DNA from: Thermodesulfobacteriota bacterium
GTDB lineage: Bacteria; Desulfobacterota; Anaeroferrophillalia; Anaeroferrophillales; Tharpellaceae
Assembly: GCA_024763535.1 (NCBI GenBank)
Contig: JANTFH010000012.1
Location: 1-54,947 of the forward strand
Length of the DNA stretch: 54,947 nt
Direction of reading: 5' to 3'
Shown: positions 40,962 through 49,181 of the stretch, piece after piece
How the letters are laid out: each line of letters begins with the position of its first letter
How positions within the stretch are numbered: position 1 is the first letter of the stretch
Translations under genes and position numbers: made by a program
The notes under the pieces: model-generated
Databases searched by the model: none
What the model saw: only the letters and a program-made list of their open reading frames with translations
What the model was told of the DNA's origin: nothing

Positions 40962-43253
40962 TTATCTCATTAAATGGTTAACATACTCGAGCATTTGTTG
41001 AGCAGCGGGATTACCAGGGTCGATGGCGGTTATTTTTTTAGCCAGTTCCGCCGCCAGGTCAAGTTTCTTCTCCATCAGATAGAGACGGGCTAAAACACTT
41101 AAATATTGAATATTTTCGGGGGCAACAGCAACTGCTTTTTGGAGATGGCTTTCAGCTTCCGGATAGAGCCGCATAAAGACCATAAGCATACCCAGGTTAT
41201 AATGAATCCGGGCATTATCAGGCAGACCGGCGGCGGCTGTTTTAAGCTGGGTCAGTGCTTCCGGATAGCGTTTCCTCTCTGAAAGAAGAAGACCTAATGA
41301 GTAGTGGATATCGTACAAGTTATCATCAAGGGCCAGAGCTTTACGCAGGATCTTCTCCGCCTGGTCAAATTTCTGCTGCTGACTATAAAGTACTGCCAGA
41401 TTGCGGTAGGCGGCATAAAGGTTTCGGTCAATCGCGATCGCTTTTTTAAAAGAGTTCTCAGCCATTGCCAAATCACCACGATAGATATTAAGGGCCCCGA
41501 GATTCATGCGACTGTCAGCAAAATCAGCTGAGTATTCAAGGTTTTTTCGAAATTCGGCCAGGGATTTGTCAAGTTGTTTCTGGAGTTTAGGATCAAGCTC
41601 ACGGCGCGGGATTACGGTCAGATTGCGAGCCGCTTCAATCCGCACCCATTTGACCGGGTCGGTTAACAGGGATTTAACCAGTTTTATTCTCTGGGCCGGA
41701 GGCAGTGGCGGCATAAAAGCGAGAGCTGTTTGCCGGATAAGCGCCGCTTCACTATCTAGTGACTGCTTGAATTGAGCGATTACTTCCGGCCCTTGATACT
41801 GCCCCAGAAGTTCCAGGGCCGTTGCCCGGACAACCAGAGGATAGAGTGGGTTTTTCACTAGTTTGAGGAGATCATTTCGCGCTGCAGGCAGGCGCTGACG
41901 ACCGGCATTAAGAACCTTGCCATAGTGATTTGGTTGTTTCTTACCATACCATTTAGTTGTAAAATCGATTGACCATTGGCGATTTTTATCAACATGACAA
42001 CGCAGACAGGCATCCGGTGTTTTCAGTTCCCGATTTAATTCGGGCCGCGGAATCCGCATTGAATGGTCGGGCCGGTAGTCGTTACCCATATAAATCCGGC
42101 CGGGCATATGACACTGCATACATAAAGTACCGGTGCCGACGGCGAAGAGAACTTTGCCATCCTTATCTTTAATCGGTTTACCGCTGGCATCACCTTTATA
42201 TTTGTGAAAATGGTGCTGGTAGCTGTCATAGATATCACCCTGGTGGCACTGCAGGCAGAGCTGATTATCTTTATAGTGAAGTTTTAAGGAGTGAATGTCG
42301 TGACAGTCGGAACAGCGAACCTCCCGGGCATACATCTTTGATTGAATAAATGAGTTGTAAACATAGACCTCATCCAGTATCTGGCCATCGGCATAATAGA
42401 GCCCGGTATCCAGTAGCCTCGGCAGTTGGGTATCGAGCAGATCTTTTTTGCCGTGGGCATAATCGCCGGCCAGTGAACGCCGGGAGTGGCAGAGAGCGCA
42501 AAGTTCAACCTGCTGCCGGGATGTCATTTTACCGGTATGCACCAGCAGCCCGTTATCCGAATTGAGCGGCTGCATAGTTTCCGCCCAAATAACATGGTTG
42601 GAACCGGGGCCGTGACAGGCTTCACAACTGACATTAATCTCCGAAAAGCTGTATTTATAGGTATCGGTTTTATAATCGTAACCTTTTTTATAGTTGGTCG
42701 AGTGGCAATCGGCGCACATACTGTTCCAGGTCTGGGCACTGTTGGTCCAATACTGCCAATCATCCGGACCAAGATCGGTATCCGGGTAGAGGTGAAACCA
42801 CTTTTTCTTTTCACTATCCCAGGCCAGGGGCAGGCATTGGAGCCGACCGCCGGGGAAAGGGACCAGATACTGCTGCAAAGGCGTCCAGCCAAACGTATGC
42901 GTGATCTCAAAATCGGCCATGAACCCATCCACGCCTTCGGTGTGAACGAAAAATTTGCCTTGCTTACGAAAGAAACGCGAGGTCACCCCTTTTCGGGTAA
43001 AGGTCGCGTTGTTGAAATCGCCGAGCACGGTTTTTTCAGTGGCAACCGCCATCGCCAGATCGTGATCTGATTTTTCGTAGGCACGATCCTCCCGAGCGTG
43101 ACACTTGGCACAGACTTTCCGGCCGACAAAAGCCGCGGCCGCTATTCCCGGACGTTTGATCGGCCACTCTTTAGCGTGCCAGAGATAGAGGGGCAGAATT
43201 AAAGCCAGGAGCAGCGTGGCGATTAATCCGGTGGTTTCCCAATTACGCATCAA
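40962..43253 (-). CDS. Octahaem c-type cytochrome with HEAT/TPR C-terminal half
   Basis: A 763-residue exported protein with one N-terminal membrane anchor (TGLIATLLLALILPLYLW). The first ~450 residues carry eight CXXCH haem motifs: CAKCH, CADCH, CEACH, CALCH, CSDCH, CLQCH, CMQCH and CLRCH. Many further histidines could be distal ligands. Residues ~470-560 look like HEAT-type helices and ~575-755 hold about four TPR units (YRNLAVLYSQQQKFDQAEK; HYNLGMLMVFMRLYPEAES). It probably takes electrons from the cytochrome b/Rieske pair and docks to a partner through the TPR part. It overlaps the Rieske gene by 4 bases. Confidence 0.93.
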   Translation of the reverse strand: MMRNWETTGLIATLLLALILPLYLWHAKEWPIKRPGIAAAAFVGRKVCAKCHAREDRAYEKSDHDLAMAVATEKTVLGDFNNATFTRKGVTSRFFRKQGKFFVHTEGVDGFMADFEITHTFGWTPLQQYLVPFPGGRLQCLPLAWDSEKKKWFHLYPDTDLGPDDWQYWTNSAQTWNSMCADCHSTNYKKGYDYKTDTYKYSFSEINVSCEACHGPGSNHVIWAETMQPLNSDNGLLVHTGKMTSRQQVELCALCHSRRSLAGDYAHGKKDLLDTQLPRLLDTGLYYADGQILDEVYVYNSFIQSKMYAREVRCSDCHDIHSLKLHYKDNQLCLQCHQGDIYDSYQHHFHKYKGDASGKPIKDKDGKVLFAVGTGTLCMQCHMPGRIYMGNDYRPDHSMRIPRPELNRELKTPDACLRCHVDKNRQWSIDFTTKWYGKKQPNHYGKVLNAGRQRLPAARNDLLKLVKNPLYPLVVRATALELLGQYQGPEVIAQFKQSLDSEAALIRQTALAFMPPLPPAQRIKLVKSLLTDPVKWVRIEAARNLTVIPRRELDPKLQKQLDKSLAEFRKNLEYSADFADSRMNLGALNIYRGDLAMAENSFKKAIAIDRNLYAAYRNLAVLYSQQQKFDQAEKILRKALALDDNLYDIHYSLGLLLSERKRYPEALTQLKTAAAGLPDNARIHYNLGMLMVFMRLYPEAESHLQKAVAVAPENIQYLSVLARLYLMEKKLDLAAELAKKITAIDPGNPAAQQMLEYVNHLMR

Positions 43254-43771
43254 CTAACCTTTTTAACCGCATACGTTAGTTGTTCCGGCTTAAACGATTG
43301 GCGCCGCCGCCGGGTCTTGATATCGATTTTGACCTGGCCATCTTTAATCATCAGGGGATGCTGATCGAGCGGCCGCGGGGCCGGAGTTTTCAAGACGGTG
43401 CCGTTTTCCGCAAAGATTGAAGAGTGGCAAGGGCAGGCAAATTTCTTCTGCTCCTCATTCCAGGCGACAGCACAGCCTAAATGGGTACACTTGCGCGAGA
43501 GAGCCAGAAAGCCGCCATCTGCAAGACGGCTCAGATAGAGTTCGCCGCGCCGAATCAGAGTAACCGAGCCCGGAGTGAAATCCGTAACCGGCCCGACATC
43601 AATGAAAAGCGGTTTCACGGCCTGCTTTTCCCCGGTTCCGGAGACCAGAAAAGCCAGCGCCCCGCCGAGAAACTGCAACAACGCCACCAACCCCAAACCG
43701 AGCCAGAGCCGACTTAAAAAAGTCCGACGGGTGGTTGTTTTATTCAGCGATTTTTTTTCTTCAGTAGACAT
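43250..43771 (-). CDS. Rieske [2Fe-2S] protein
   Basis: The 173-residue Rieske subunit has a twin-arginine-like N-terminus (TTTRRTFLSRLWLGLGLV) followed by a membrane segment. The cluster ligands lie in CTHLGC (95-100) and CPCHSSIF (113-120). It moves electrons from quinol at cytochrome b to the c-type cytochrome. Unusually the gene follows cytochrome b, while the common order is Rieske first. The C-terminal tail is basic (IKTRRRRQSFKPEQ). The octahaem cytochrome gene overlaps its end. Confidence 0.95.
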   Translation of the reverse strand: MSTEEKKSLNKTTTRRTFLSRLWLGLGLVALLQFLGGALAFLVSGTGEKQAVKPLFIDVGPVTDFTPGSVTLIRRGELYLSRLADGGFLALSRKCTHLGCAVAWNEEQKKFACPCHSSIFAENGTVLKTPAPRPLDQHPLMIKDGQVKIDIKTRRRRQSFKPEQLTYAVKKVS

Positions 43772-43794
43772 CTGTTCCTTTACTTTAAGTCAAA

Positions 43795-43891
43795 ATGGTC
43801 GAAGAGTCAAAATGGTCAAAAAGGATCTTCAACATTTTCAACCTTTTTGACTCCTTAGACCTCTTAGACCTCTTAGACCTCTTAGACCTCC
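43795..43891. repeat. Tandem 9-10-nt repeats and large dyad between cytochrome b and Rieske genes
   Basis: On the plus strand four CTCTTAGAC-like units (43853-43888) are preceded by oppositely oriented GTCAAAATG/GTCGAAGAG units. GGTCAAAAAGG (43814-43824) and its inverse CCTTTTTGACT (43841-43851) form a perfect dyad of 10 bp. The unit is the same as at 48.7, 49.1 and 51.8 kb. Confidence 0.7.
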
Positions 43892-44968
43892 CTAAAAAAT
43901 CCACTCCATCCCGGGACCGCGAAAGACAAGTCCGACAATTGTCAGCAGGGTAAGAGTCAAGCCTAAACCAATGAACAGCAGACGAACAAGCTTTGTCCCT
44001 TTAACATTGTCGGCCTTAACCATGGGGAAAAAGAGCAGAAAAGATATTGTTAATAGCGGCAGTACGAGAACGACAACTACCGGGTTAACATGAATCAAAA
44101 GCTCTTGCAAACCGATAAAATACCAGGGAGCCTTAACCGTTTTCGGGGTTAATCCGGGGTTAGCCAGCATCCCTAAAGGAGCATTGAAGAAGATTGCAGC
44201 ATATAAAAGTGCAGCGAGCACAACTGCGGCAGCCGCTTTTTCCCGGACAAAGAGATGGGGCCGAGCCGGCAGCCGGGTTAATTCGGTTGCCGCTGATTCA
44301 TGGCCATCATCTCCACATTCTCCCAGAAAAAGACCTCCCGCGCGGCGGATTTTCCAGAAATGCCAGAGCATCAGCAAGAGTAGTAACAGCGGCATCAATC
44401 CGGTGTGAAGAGTGTGAAATATATGCAGGGTAACCGGGCCGATGTCGCTGCCGCCACGAACAACCATCAACAAGGCGGGGCCGATGCCGGGCAGATATTC
44501 AAGAATTGAGGTCGCAATAGTAACGGCCCAGTAGGCACGTTGATCCCAGGGAAGGAGATAACCGCTGAAATTGGCCAGCAGAATTAGAGATAACAGCCCC
44601 AGGCCGATAATCCAGTTAAGATAGCGGGTTCCCCGGAATGCTGAGCTAAAAAAAACGCGCAGCATATGCAGGGAAACAATAACAATCAAGGCATGTCCGG
44701 TCCAGTGATGCAGATTGCGAAACAGGCGCCCAAAAAGGATATCGAAATGAATATGCTGAACTGAACCGTAGGCTGCAAGAGGAGTAGGTTCATAACTGAA
44801 GTTTAGCAGAATACCGGTAACCAGTTGCACTATAACCATCAAAGCCGCAGCCCCGCCCAACCCCCAGGTCAGGCGAAAACGCAACGCTGCCGCCGGCACC
44901 GTTCGCGGGCGGGCATGGAGAAAAATATTTCTCTTGGGCTTGGCAGAAATTTCAGCTTTTTTTGTCAT
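43892..44968 (-). CDS. Cytochrome b of a bc-type quinol oxidising complex
   Basis: A 358-residue integral membrane protein. The haem b ligands are expected in HHWTGHALIVIVSLHMLRVFF and HIFHTLHTGLMPLLLLLLMLWHFW, two His pairs on neighbouring helices. The quinol-site motif reads KAPWYFIG, the PWY form of the PEWY loop typical of b6/subunit IV and Gram-positive-like proteins. It is about eight helices long. It starts one base after the stop of the VapC-type toxin gene and has no strong ribosome site, so it may be translated by coupling to the toxin gene. With the Rieske protein and octahaem cytochrome it forms a modified bc complex, as in other Desulfobacterota. Confidence 0.93.
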   Translation of the reverse strand: MTKKAEISAKPKRNIFLHARPRTVPAAALRFRLTWGLGGAAALMVIVQLVTGILLNFSYEPTPLAAYGSVQHIHFDILFGRLFRNLHHWTGHALIVIVSLHMLRVFFSSAFRGTRYLNWIIGLGLLSLILLANFSGYLLPWDQRAYWAVTIATSILEYLPGIGPALLMVVRGGSDIGPVTLHIFHTLHTGLMPLLLLLLMLWHFWKIRRAGGLFLGECGDDGHESAATELTRLPARPHLFVREKAAAAVVLAALLYAAIFFNAPLGMLANPGLTPKTVKAPWYFIGLQELLIHVNPVVVVLVLPLLTISFLLFFPMVKADNVKGTKLVRLLFIGLGLTLTLLTIVGLVFRGPGMEWIF

Positions 44969-45370
44969 TTATGAGTCTGCGGTCTCAATCGAGTATTTTT
45001 TGGCAGCATTAATCAACTGCTTATCGAGGGTCAAAAGTTTACCGTTATTTCTTCTGGCTAATACCAGATAAAACATATCATAAACCGGATGGTTCAAAGT
45101 GCAGCTTAATTTGAATGCCTCACGATAAAGGTCGAGCTCATTAATAAAATCATCGGGTAAAGCCAGAGCCTGACTCAGAGATTTCTCGCATGAACTATAT
45201 GGAAAATCGGCTAATTTCTGATATTTCCAGACGGTATTGGTCACTTCTGAAATAAACAGAGTCGGGGCAATAACCCAGTCGGCTGCGAGGATATATTTCG
45301 CTAATTTAGCCCCTGATTTTCGCCCCATAACAATCTCTATTGCCGCACTGGCATCTAAAACGGCAATCAT
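44969..45370 (-). CDS. vapC: Toxin, PIN-domain RNase (VapC family), second pair
   Basis: A 133-residue PIN-domain protein beginning MIAVLDASAAIEIVM (Asp6), with further acidic residues in APTLFISEVTNTVWKY and HPVYDMFYLVLARRNNGKLLTLD. Length and order match VapC/FitB toxins. It overlaps the antitoxin gene by 4 bases and its stop codon is one base from the start of cytochrome b, leaving no space for a separate promoter. Confidence 0.9.
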   Translation of the reverse strand: MIAVLDASAAIEIVMGRKSGAKLAKYILAADWVIAPTLFISEVTNTVWKYQKLADFPYSSCEKSLSQALALPDDFINELDLYREAFKLSCTLNHPVYDMFYLVLARRNNGKLLTLDKQLINAAKKYSIETADS

Positions 45371-45615
45371 CTTCCTCGATCCTCCCGCAGTAATGCAACC
45401 GGATCAAGGTGCTCTGCCGACTGCTCAACCGGCAAGTTGCCGGCAACTTTCTGGAGCAGCTCCATTCGTCTATTTTTTTGGGATAATGGTACCTGTAGAC
45501 CTCTGGCTAAAGTAACAACTGCTTCCTGCGCGAGACTGCGATGCTCTCTTTTGGCTTTTTCCTGAAGTAACTGATAGATATTTTCCGGCAATTCACGAAC
45601 TTGTAAAGATGGCAT
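45367..45615 (-). CDS. Antitoxin, FitA-like ribbon-helix-helix protein
   Basis: The 82-residue protein begins MPSLQVRELPENIYQLLQEK and continues REHRSLAQEAVVTLARGL, the ribbon-helix-helix fold of FitA/VapB type antitoxins. The C-terminal 35 residues would wrap the toxin. AAGGAGAA precedes the ATG. It is the first gene of a transcript that seems to run into cytochrome b. Confidence 0.88.
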   Translation of the reverse strand: MPSLQVRELPENIYQLLQEKAKREHRSLAQEAVVTLARGLQVPLSQKNRRMELLQKVAGNLPVEQSAEHLDPVALLREDRGR

Positions 45616-45699
45616 TGAAATTCTCCTTATAGCTTAGACCCCTGTTTGATAGCTGCTCTTTAAACCATAATGCATTTTTCATCATTTTGCAAGCACGGT

Positions 45700-47043
45700 T
45701 CAGGGGTTTAGAGCCGGGAGGTTAGGCGACCGGCTCCGCGACTGACGCTGGTTCAAGTTTTTACGAGCCCGTTGGACGGCGATTGAGAGTTGCTTTCCCG
45801 ACCATTTGTGCTCTTGTTTCACCGTATATAGGTAAGTTTCAAGTGAATTTATCTCTTTTTCAAGTTCGGGATCTCCGGCCCGGGTGTAGAAATATTCCAG
45901 CGTAGAGGGATTTCCCCCGTTTTTACTTTGATCAAGCCAGGCAAGCAGAGCCTGCATGGTGGCTGTGGCATCCCGGGCGGCGGCCATCTTTTGAAATTTC
46001 ATAAAGAGCTCTTTTTCGTGATCTTCAGTTTTTGCGGTTTGAAACTTCTTTTTTGACCAAAAGAAGCGGAACAGGACGAAAACAAGAGTTGAAAAAAGGA
46101 GCAGAAGAGTTACCCATATCCAGGTAAAACCGGCAGATCCGGATGCTGGAGCAGGAGCCGGACCCTCCTTTTGCAAAAGGGGGTTGCTGGTGACCTTAAC
46201 TGTAACCTCTGGCAAAGAGACCTTTTGCAGGATTTCACTTTTGGGGTTCCACCACTTCACACTTAAGCCGGGAATCCTGAATTTCCCGACCTCCTCACAG
46301 ATGTAGGTGATGGTTTCGATACGGCGCCCGGTAAAGGCCCCGCGATTTCTCCGGTCTTCAACCTGTGGGGCTTTACGGTAAAAACCGAGGCCGCCAACTT
46401 TTTTCAAGGCTAAAGGCGGCAGAGCCATTCCCGGGAGATCCTGGGCTGTCAAAGTGATGGTGCGGGTCAAGGCGTCGCCGACCCGCACTGCGGCCGCTTG
46501 CGGCGAGCGCAAGTTGGGCTGCCAGAGATCTTTTATCTGCAAATTGGTTGAAGTAACAACCTTATCCCGGGCCGTAACTCCGGGGATTGCAAGTACTTTA
46601 AGATCTATGCTGGCGGTGGTAAAGCTCTGTTTGGCGATTTTATCTTGCTCTTTCTGAAAGCTGAAATCAACCGCAAAGGCGGGGATGGTGTGCGGGCCGG
46701 GTTGGAGTGGAAAAATTATAATTTCGTGACGTTTGAATATATAGGATTTACCATCAACCATTTCCGTACCGAGAAGAGGCCGGTCTTCATTTTCCATCAC
46801 CAGCACCCCGGAAACTTCGGGCAGGGCAAAACGGGTTGAACCGGAAAATGAGGTGGTGGTATAGAGGGTAATATAGAGGGTGAGGCTTTGTCCCGGCCAG
46901 ATTTTTTCAACCTTGCCAAGCTTTTGCCGGATAAAAGCAGGCCCCGATTCAGCCCGGAGGAGCCGCGTACCACTGAACATAAAGATAACGCTCAAGAGTG
47001 GAATCAGCAAAAATTTATTGAATGATCTCCGGCGCATTTTCAC
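45700..47043 (-). CDS. batD: BatD-like protein (oxygen-tolerance operon)
   Basis: A 447-residue exported membrane protein. It has a signal peptide (FLLIPLLSVIFMFSGTRLLRA). Two beta-rich domains follow in the BatD pattern (GQSLTLYITLYTTTSFSGS; VGDALTRTITLTAQDLPG; PGLSVKWWNPKSEILQKVSLPEV). One membrane helix (~312-334, WIWVTLLLLFSTLVFVLFRFFW) precedes a cytoplasmic helical tail. It is the last gene of the moxR-bat operon and overlaps batC by 4 bases. The Bat proteins were linked to aerotolerance in Bacteroides; exact function is unsettled. Confidence 0.88.
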   Translation of the reverse strand: MKMRRRSFNKFLLIPLLSVIFMFSGTRLLRAESGPAFIRQKLGKVEKIWPGQSLTLYITLYTTTSFSGSTRFALPEVSGVLVMENEDRPLLGTEMVDGKSYIFKRHEIIIFPLQPGPHTIPAFAVDFSFQKEQDKIAKQSFTTASIDLKVLAIPGVTARDKVVTSTNLQIKDLWQPNLRSPQAAAVRVGDALTRTITLTAQDLPGMALPPLALKKVGGLGFYRKAPQVEDRRNRGAFTGRRIETITYICEEVGKFRIPGLSVKWWNPKSEILQKVSLPEVTVKVTSNPLLQKEGPAPAPASGSAGFTWIWVTLLLLFSTLVFVLFRFFWSKKKFQTAKTEDHEKELFMKFQKMAAARDATATMQALLAWLDQSKNGGNPSTLEYFYTRAGDPELEKEINSLETYLYTVKQEHKWSGKQLSIAVQRARKNLNQRQSRSRSPNLPALNP

Positions 47044-47714
47044 TCTTTACCTTTACGCTCTTGCGGAGTTTCATCCGCTTTAGCAAAAGCCTTCTGGTAG
47101 GCAAACTTGGCGCGTAAAAAGTCAGCCGGTTTAGTCTCAACCCGGCGCAGCCACAGCGCCCGCATCTCCTGATCGGAAAACTGCTCGCCCCCGGCAATTT
47201 GTTCCTGTTGATCATCTGCCGCCGCCTGGGCCCGATTATCAAAAACAAATTCATCCGCCTCAAGCTTACCGCCGGTACCGCCGGCATCATCTTCCGGTGG
47301 TTTGATCTTATCTTTACGAATCCTGGCCAGAGCCAGGTTATCCCGGGCCGCCGACCATTCGGGCCGCTGTTTAAGGGCCGCCTTATAAGCTTCGATTGCC
47401 GCCTCATATTTGCCCGTCATAAGCAGGGCATTGGCCCGGTTGTAAAGAGCCTCTGCCGTACCCGACTGACCAAAGGCGGCTGCCGCCTCCTTGAAATCAC
47501 CATTGCGATAAAAAGCTGTTCCCCGCTGCATAGGATCATGAAAAACTTTTGCGGCTTTGCCAAATTCTTTCCTTGCCATCAGGATACGCCCGCGTTGATC
47601 TGCCGTAATAAAAAGATCATTCAACGACCAGTTAACTAAATTCATGGTATAGATAAACGCAGCTATGATCAGGAAAATAGTCCCCAGAACTAAGTATTTT
47701 TTGCTCTTAGTCAT
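47040..47714 (-). CDS. batC: BatC-like TPR protein
   Basis: Start set at the ATG at 47714, which overlaps the end of batB; a TTG three codons upstream is the only alternative. The 224-residue protein has an N-terminal membrane helix (KYLVLGTIFLIIAAFIYTM). Two to three TPR units follow (GRILMARKEFGKAAKVFHDP; AFYRNGDFKEAAAAFGQSG; NRANALLMTGKYEAAIEAYKAALKQRPEW). A charged, Gln-rich tail ends the protein. It should face the periplasm and join BatA/BatB/BatD into a complex. Confidence 0.87.
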   Translation of the reverse strand: MTKSKKYLVLGTIFLIIAAFIYTMNLVNWSLNDLFITADQRGRILMARKEFGKAAKVFHDPMQRGTAFYRNGDFKEAAAAFGQSGTAEALYNRANALLMTGKYEAAIEAYKAALKQRPEWSAARDNLALARIRKDKIKPPEDDAGGTGGKLEADEFVFDNRAQAAADDQQEQIAGGEQFSDQEMRALWLRRVETKPADFLRAKFAYQKAFAKADETPQERKGKE

Positions 47715-48675
47715 ATTCCACAATCCAGCCTTCTCTGAAGAAAAAGAGGCCTAAGAGAAGCAAAATCGGCAAAAACCAGTAGCCGGCATCCTGCCAGCGG
47801 TCACCCTGATTCTGTTCGGCGGCGACAAGGGTCGATTTTATGCGTTTTGCCAGTTTCTGCACGTCATTTTCATTCGGGGTGACTATAGTCAGGCTGGCGC
47901 CGACAGCAGTTGCAGCCTTTTTCATAGCCTCAATATTAAGTGCCGGCGCCGGAGGACTGCCCGCGGGAACAGTGACCCCCGGATCCGCAGCTATGGCATA
48001 GATAAGAACCGGTATTGCCGACTCTTTATGGAATTTACGTAACTCTTCAACCTGGTTTTCACTGATCTGGTCGGCAATCAGGAGAATTGATCCGGGGGTT
48101 TCAGCATTGTCAAGCAGGCCGGCACCAAGCTCTAAGGCCGCAGCCGCGGCATCACCCGGCTCCGGCATTATTTCCGGGGTCAGGGCCTGGCTGAAGATGT
48201 CGATAATTTTCGTATCGACAGTCAGTGGCATGGTTAAATGGGCACTGCCGCTATAGGCGATAAGTGCGGTTTTGGCCCCCAGCCTGAGTTGCAGCAGATC
48301 ATGGATTTTCTGCGTCGCCCGATCAAGGCGCGAAGGCTGAATATCCTGAGCCAACATGGTCGGGGTAACCTTTAAGGCAATCACCAGCCCGGCTCTGTCC
48401 TGAGTAAATGGCGAAGCCTCCCGTCTCCAGGTCGGCCCCGCCAGAGCAACTATGGCAATCAACCAGAAAGAAGCCAGAAGATAGAGCGGTGTGACTTTTT
48501 TCCGGCTCTTGCGACCGACCAGAAGATGCTCTAAAAGATGCTTCGCAATCAGAGCCTGCATGCTTCCGCGCGAATCCTGCCGCCGCCAGGCCATCCAGAG
48601 TAATCCGGCCGCCGGCAGTAAGAAAGCCAGAAACCAGGGGCGGAGGAAGTGGAAATTTTGAAAAAAATTTGGCAT
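47707..48675 (-). CDS. batB: BatB-like VWA-domain protein with degenerate MIDAS
   Basis: The start was placed at the ATG at 48675 because the product then begins with the family's membrane helix (FLRPWFLAFLLPAAGLLWMAW). An in-frame extension to 48756 runs through 9-nt repeats and is unlikely. No clear ribosome site is seen. The 322-residue VWA protein has helices near 15-30, 65-80 and 298-315. The metal site that should read DxSxS is KVTPT (102-106), so the metal-binding Asp is lost while the rest (MLAQDIQPSRLDRA) follows the family. The neighbouring BatA keeps an intact DLSGS. It may be a structural partner that no longer binds metal. Confidence 0.85.
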   Translation of the reverse strand: MPNFFQNFHFLRPWFLAFLLPAAGLLWMAWRRQDSRGSMQALIAKHLLEHLLVGRKSRKKVTPLYLLASFWLIAIVALAGPTWRREASPFTQDRAGLVIALKVTPTMLAQDIQPSRLDRATQKIHDLLQLRLGAKTALIAYSGSAHLTMPLTVDTKIIDIFSQALTPEIMPEPGDAAAAALELGAGLLDNAETPGSILLIADQISENQVEELRKFHKESAIPVLIYAIAADPGVTVPAGSPPAPALNIEAMKKAATAVGASLTIVTPNENDVQKLAKRIKSTLVAAEQNQGDRWQDAGYWFLPILLLLGLFFFREGWIVEYD

Positions 48676-48684
48676 ATTTTTTTG

Positions 48685-48728
48685 GGTCGAAAAGGTCAAA
48701 GAGGTCGAAAAGGTCAAAAGGGTTGGGT
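48685..48728. repeat. Degenerate 9-nt repeats before batB (inverted orientation)
   Basis: The plus strand reads GTCGAAAAG-GTCAAAGAG-GTCGAAAAG-GTCAAAAGG, four units in the opposite sense from those at 49.1 and 51.8 kb. Confidence 0.65.
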
Positions 48729-48758
48729 CCTTTTTCACTCTCGAGCTGTTATTCACTC

Positions 48759-49127
48759 TTATTTCTTTAGGTGACTCCTGAGAGAGAAGATTGCACTGGA
48801 AATCTTTTTGGCACGCACCCTCCGTTGCTCGGCTGTTGCATAGCCTATATATCCTAAATCTTCCGCTGTGTAATACATGCTTCTGGTTTCACCACAGGAA
48901 GCTTTTGCGAAATCAAGAAAACGGGCAAAATCAGCATCAGATTTACGCTCAAATCCCTCAGCAATATTATTCATAATAGAGAGGCCAGCTCTTTGGATTT
49001 GATCACAGAAGCCGAAATCTCGGCACCCATCACCCTGTTTAAAATCACTATATATTTCCTTCACATATTCACGGGCCTGTTGCCAAATCCACAAATCCTC
49101 GAAAAGCTGAACTCTATCCATCCCCAT
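48759..49127 (-). CDS. Four-helix-bundle protein (S23 / 23S rRNA intervening-sequence type)
   Basis: The 122-residue protein belongs to the four-helix-bundle S23 family: FEDLWIWQQAREYVKEIY, FCDQIQRAGLSIMNNIAEGFERKS, FARFLDFAKASCGETRSMYYTAEDLGYI. Relatives are encoded inside 23S rRNA intervening sequences of Leptospira and elsewhere, and as free genes of unknown function in many genomes. Here it sits between batA and batB in an otherwise conserved operon and is flanked on both sides by the 9-nt tandem repeats, which points to insertion as a unit. GGTGATGAT precedes the ATG; a start two codons later is possible. Confidence 0.9.
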   Translation of the reverse strand: MGMDRVQLFEDLWIWQQAREYVKEIYSDFKQGDGCRDFGFCDQIQRAGLSIMNNIAEGFERKSDADFARFLDFAKASCGETRSMYYTAEDLGYIGYATAEQRRVRAKKISSAIFSLRSHLKK

Positions 49128-49135
49128 ATCATCAC

Positions 49136-49181
49136 CCCTTAGACCCTTTAGACTCCTTCGACCCCTTAGACCCTTTTGACC
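49136..49181. repeat. Degenerate 9-10-nt tandem repeats between batA and the S23-type gene
   Basis: Five consecutive units on the plus strand: CCCCTTAGAC, CCTTTAGAC, TCCTTCGAC, CCCCTTAGAC, CCTTTTGAC. They fill the spacer between the stop of batA and the start of the S23-type gene. Confidence 0.7.

Noticed and set aside
47707-48756. Longer BatB starting at 48756
   Set aside because: The extra 27 codons are translated 9-nt repeats (TFSTSLTFST) and the family's membrane helix starts right after the internal ATG at 48675.
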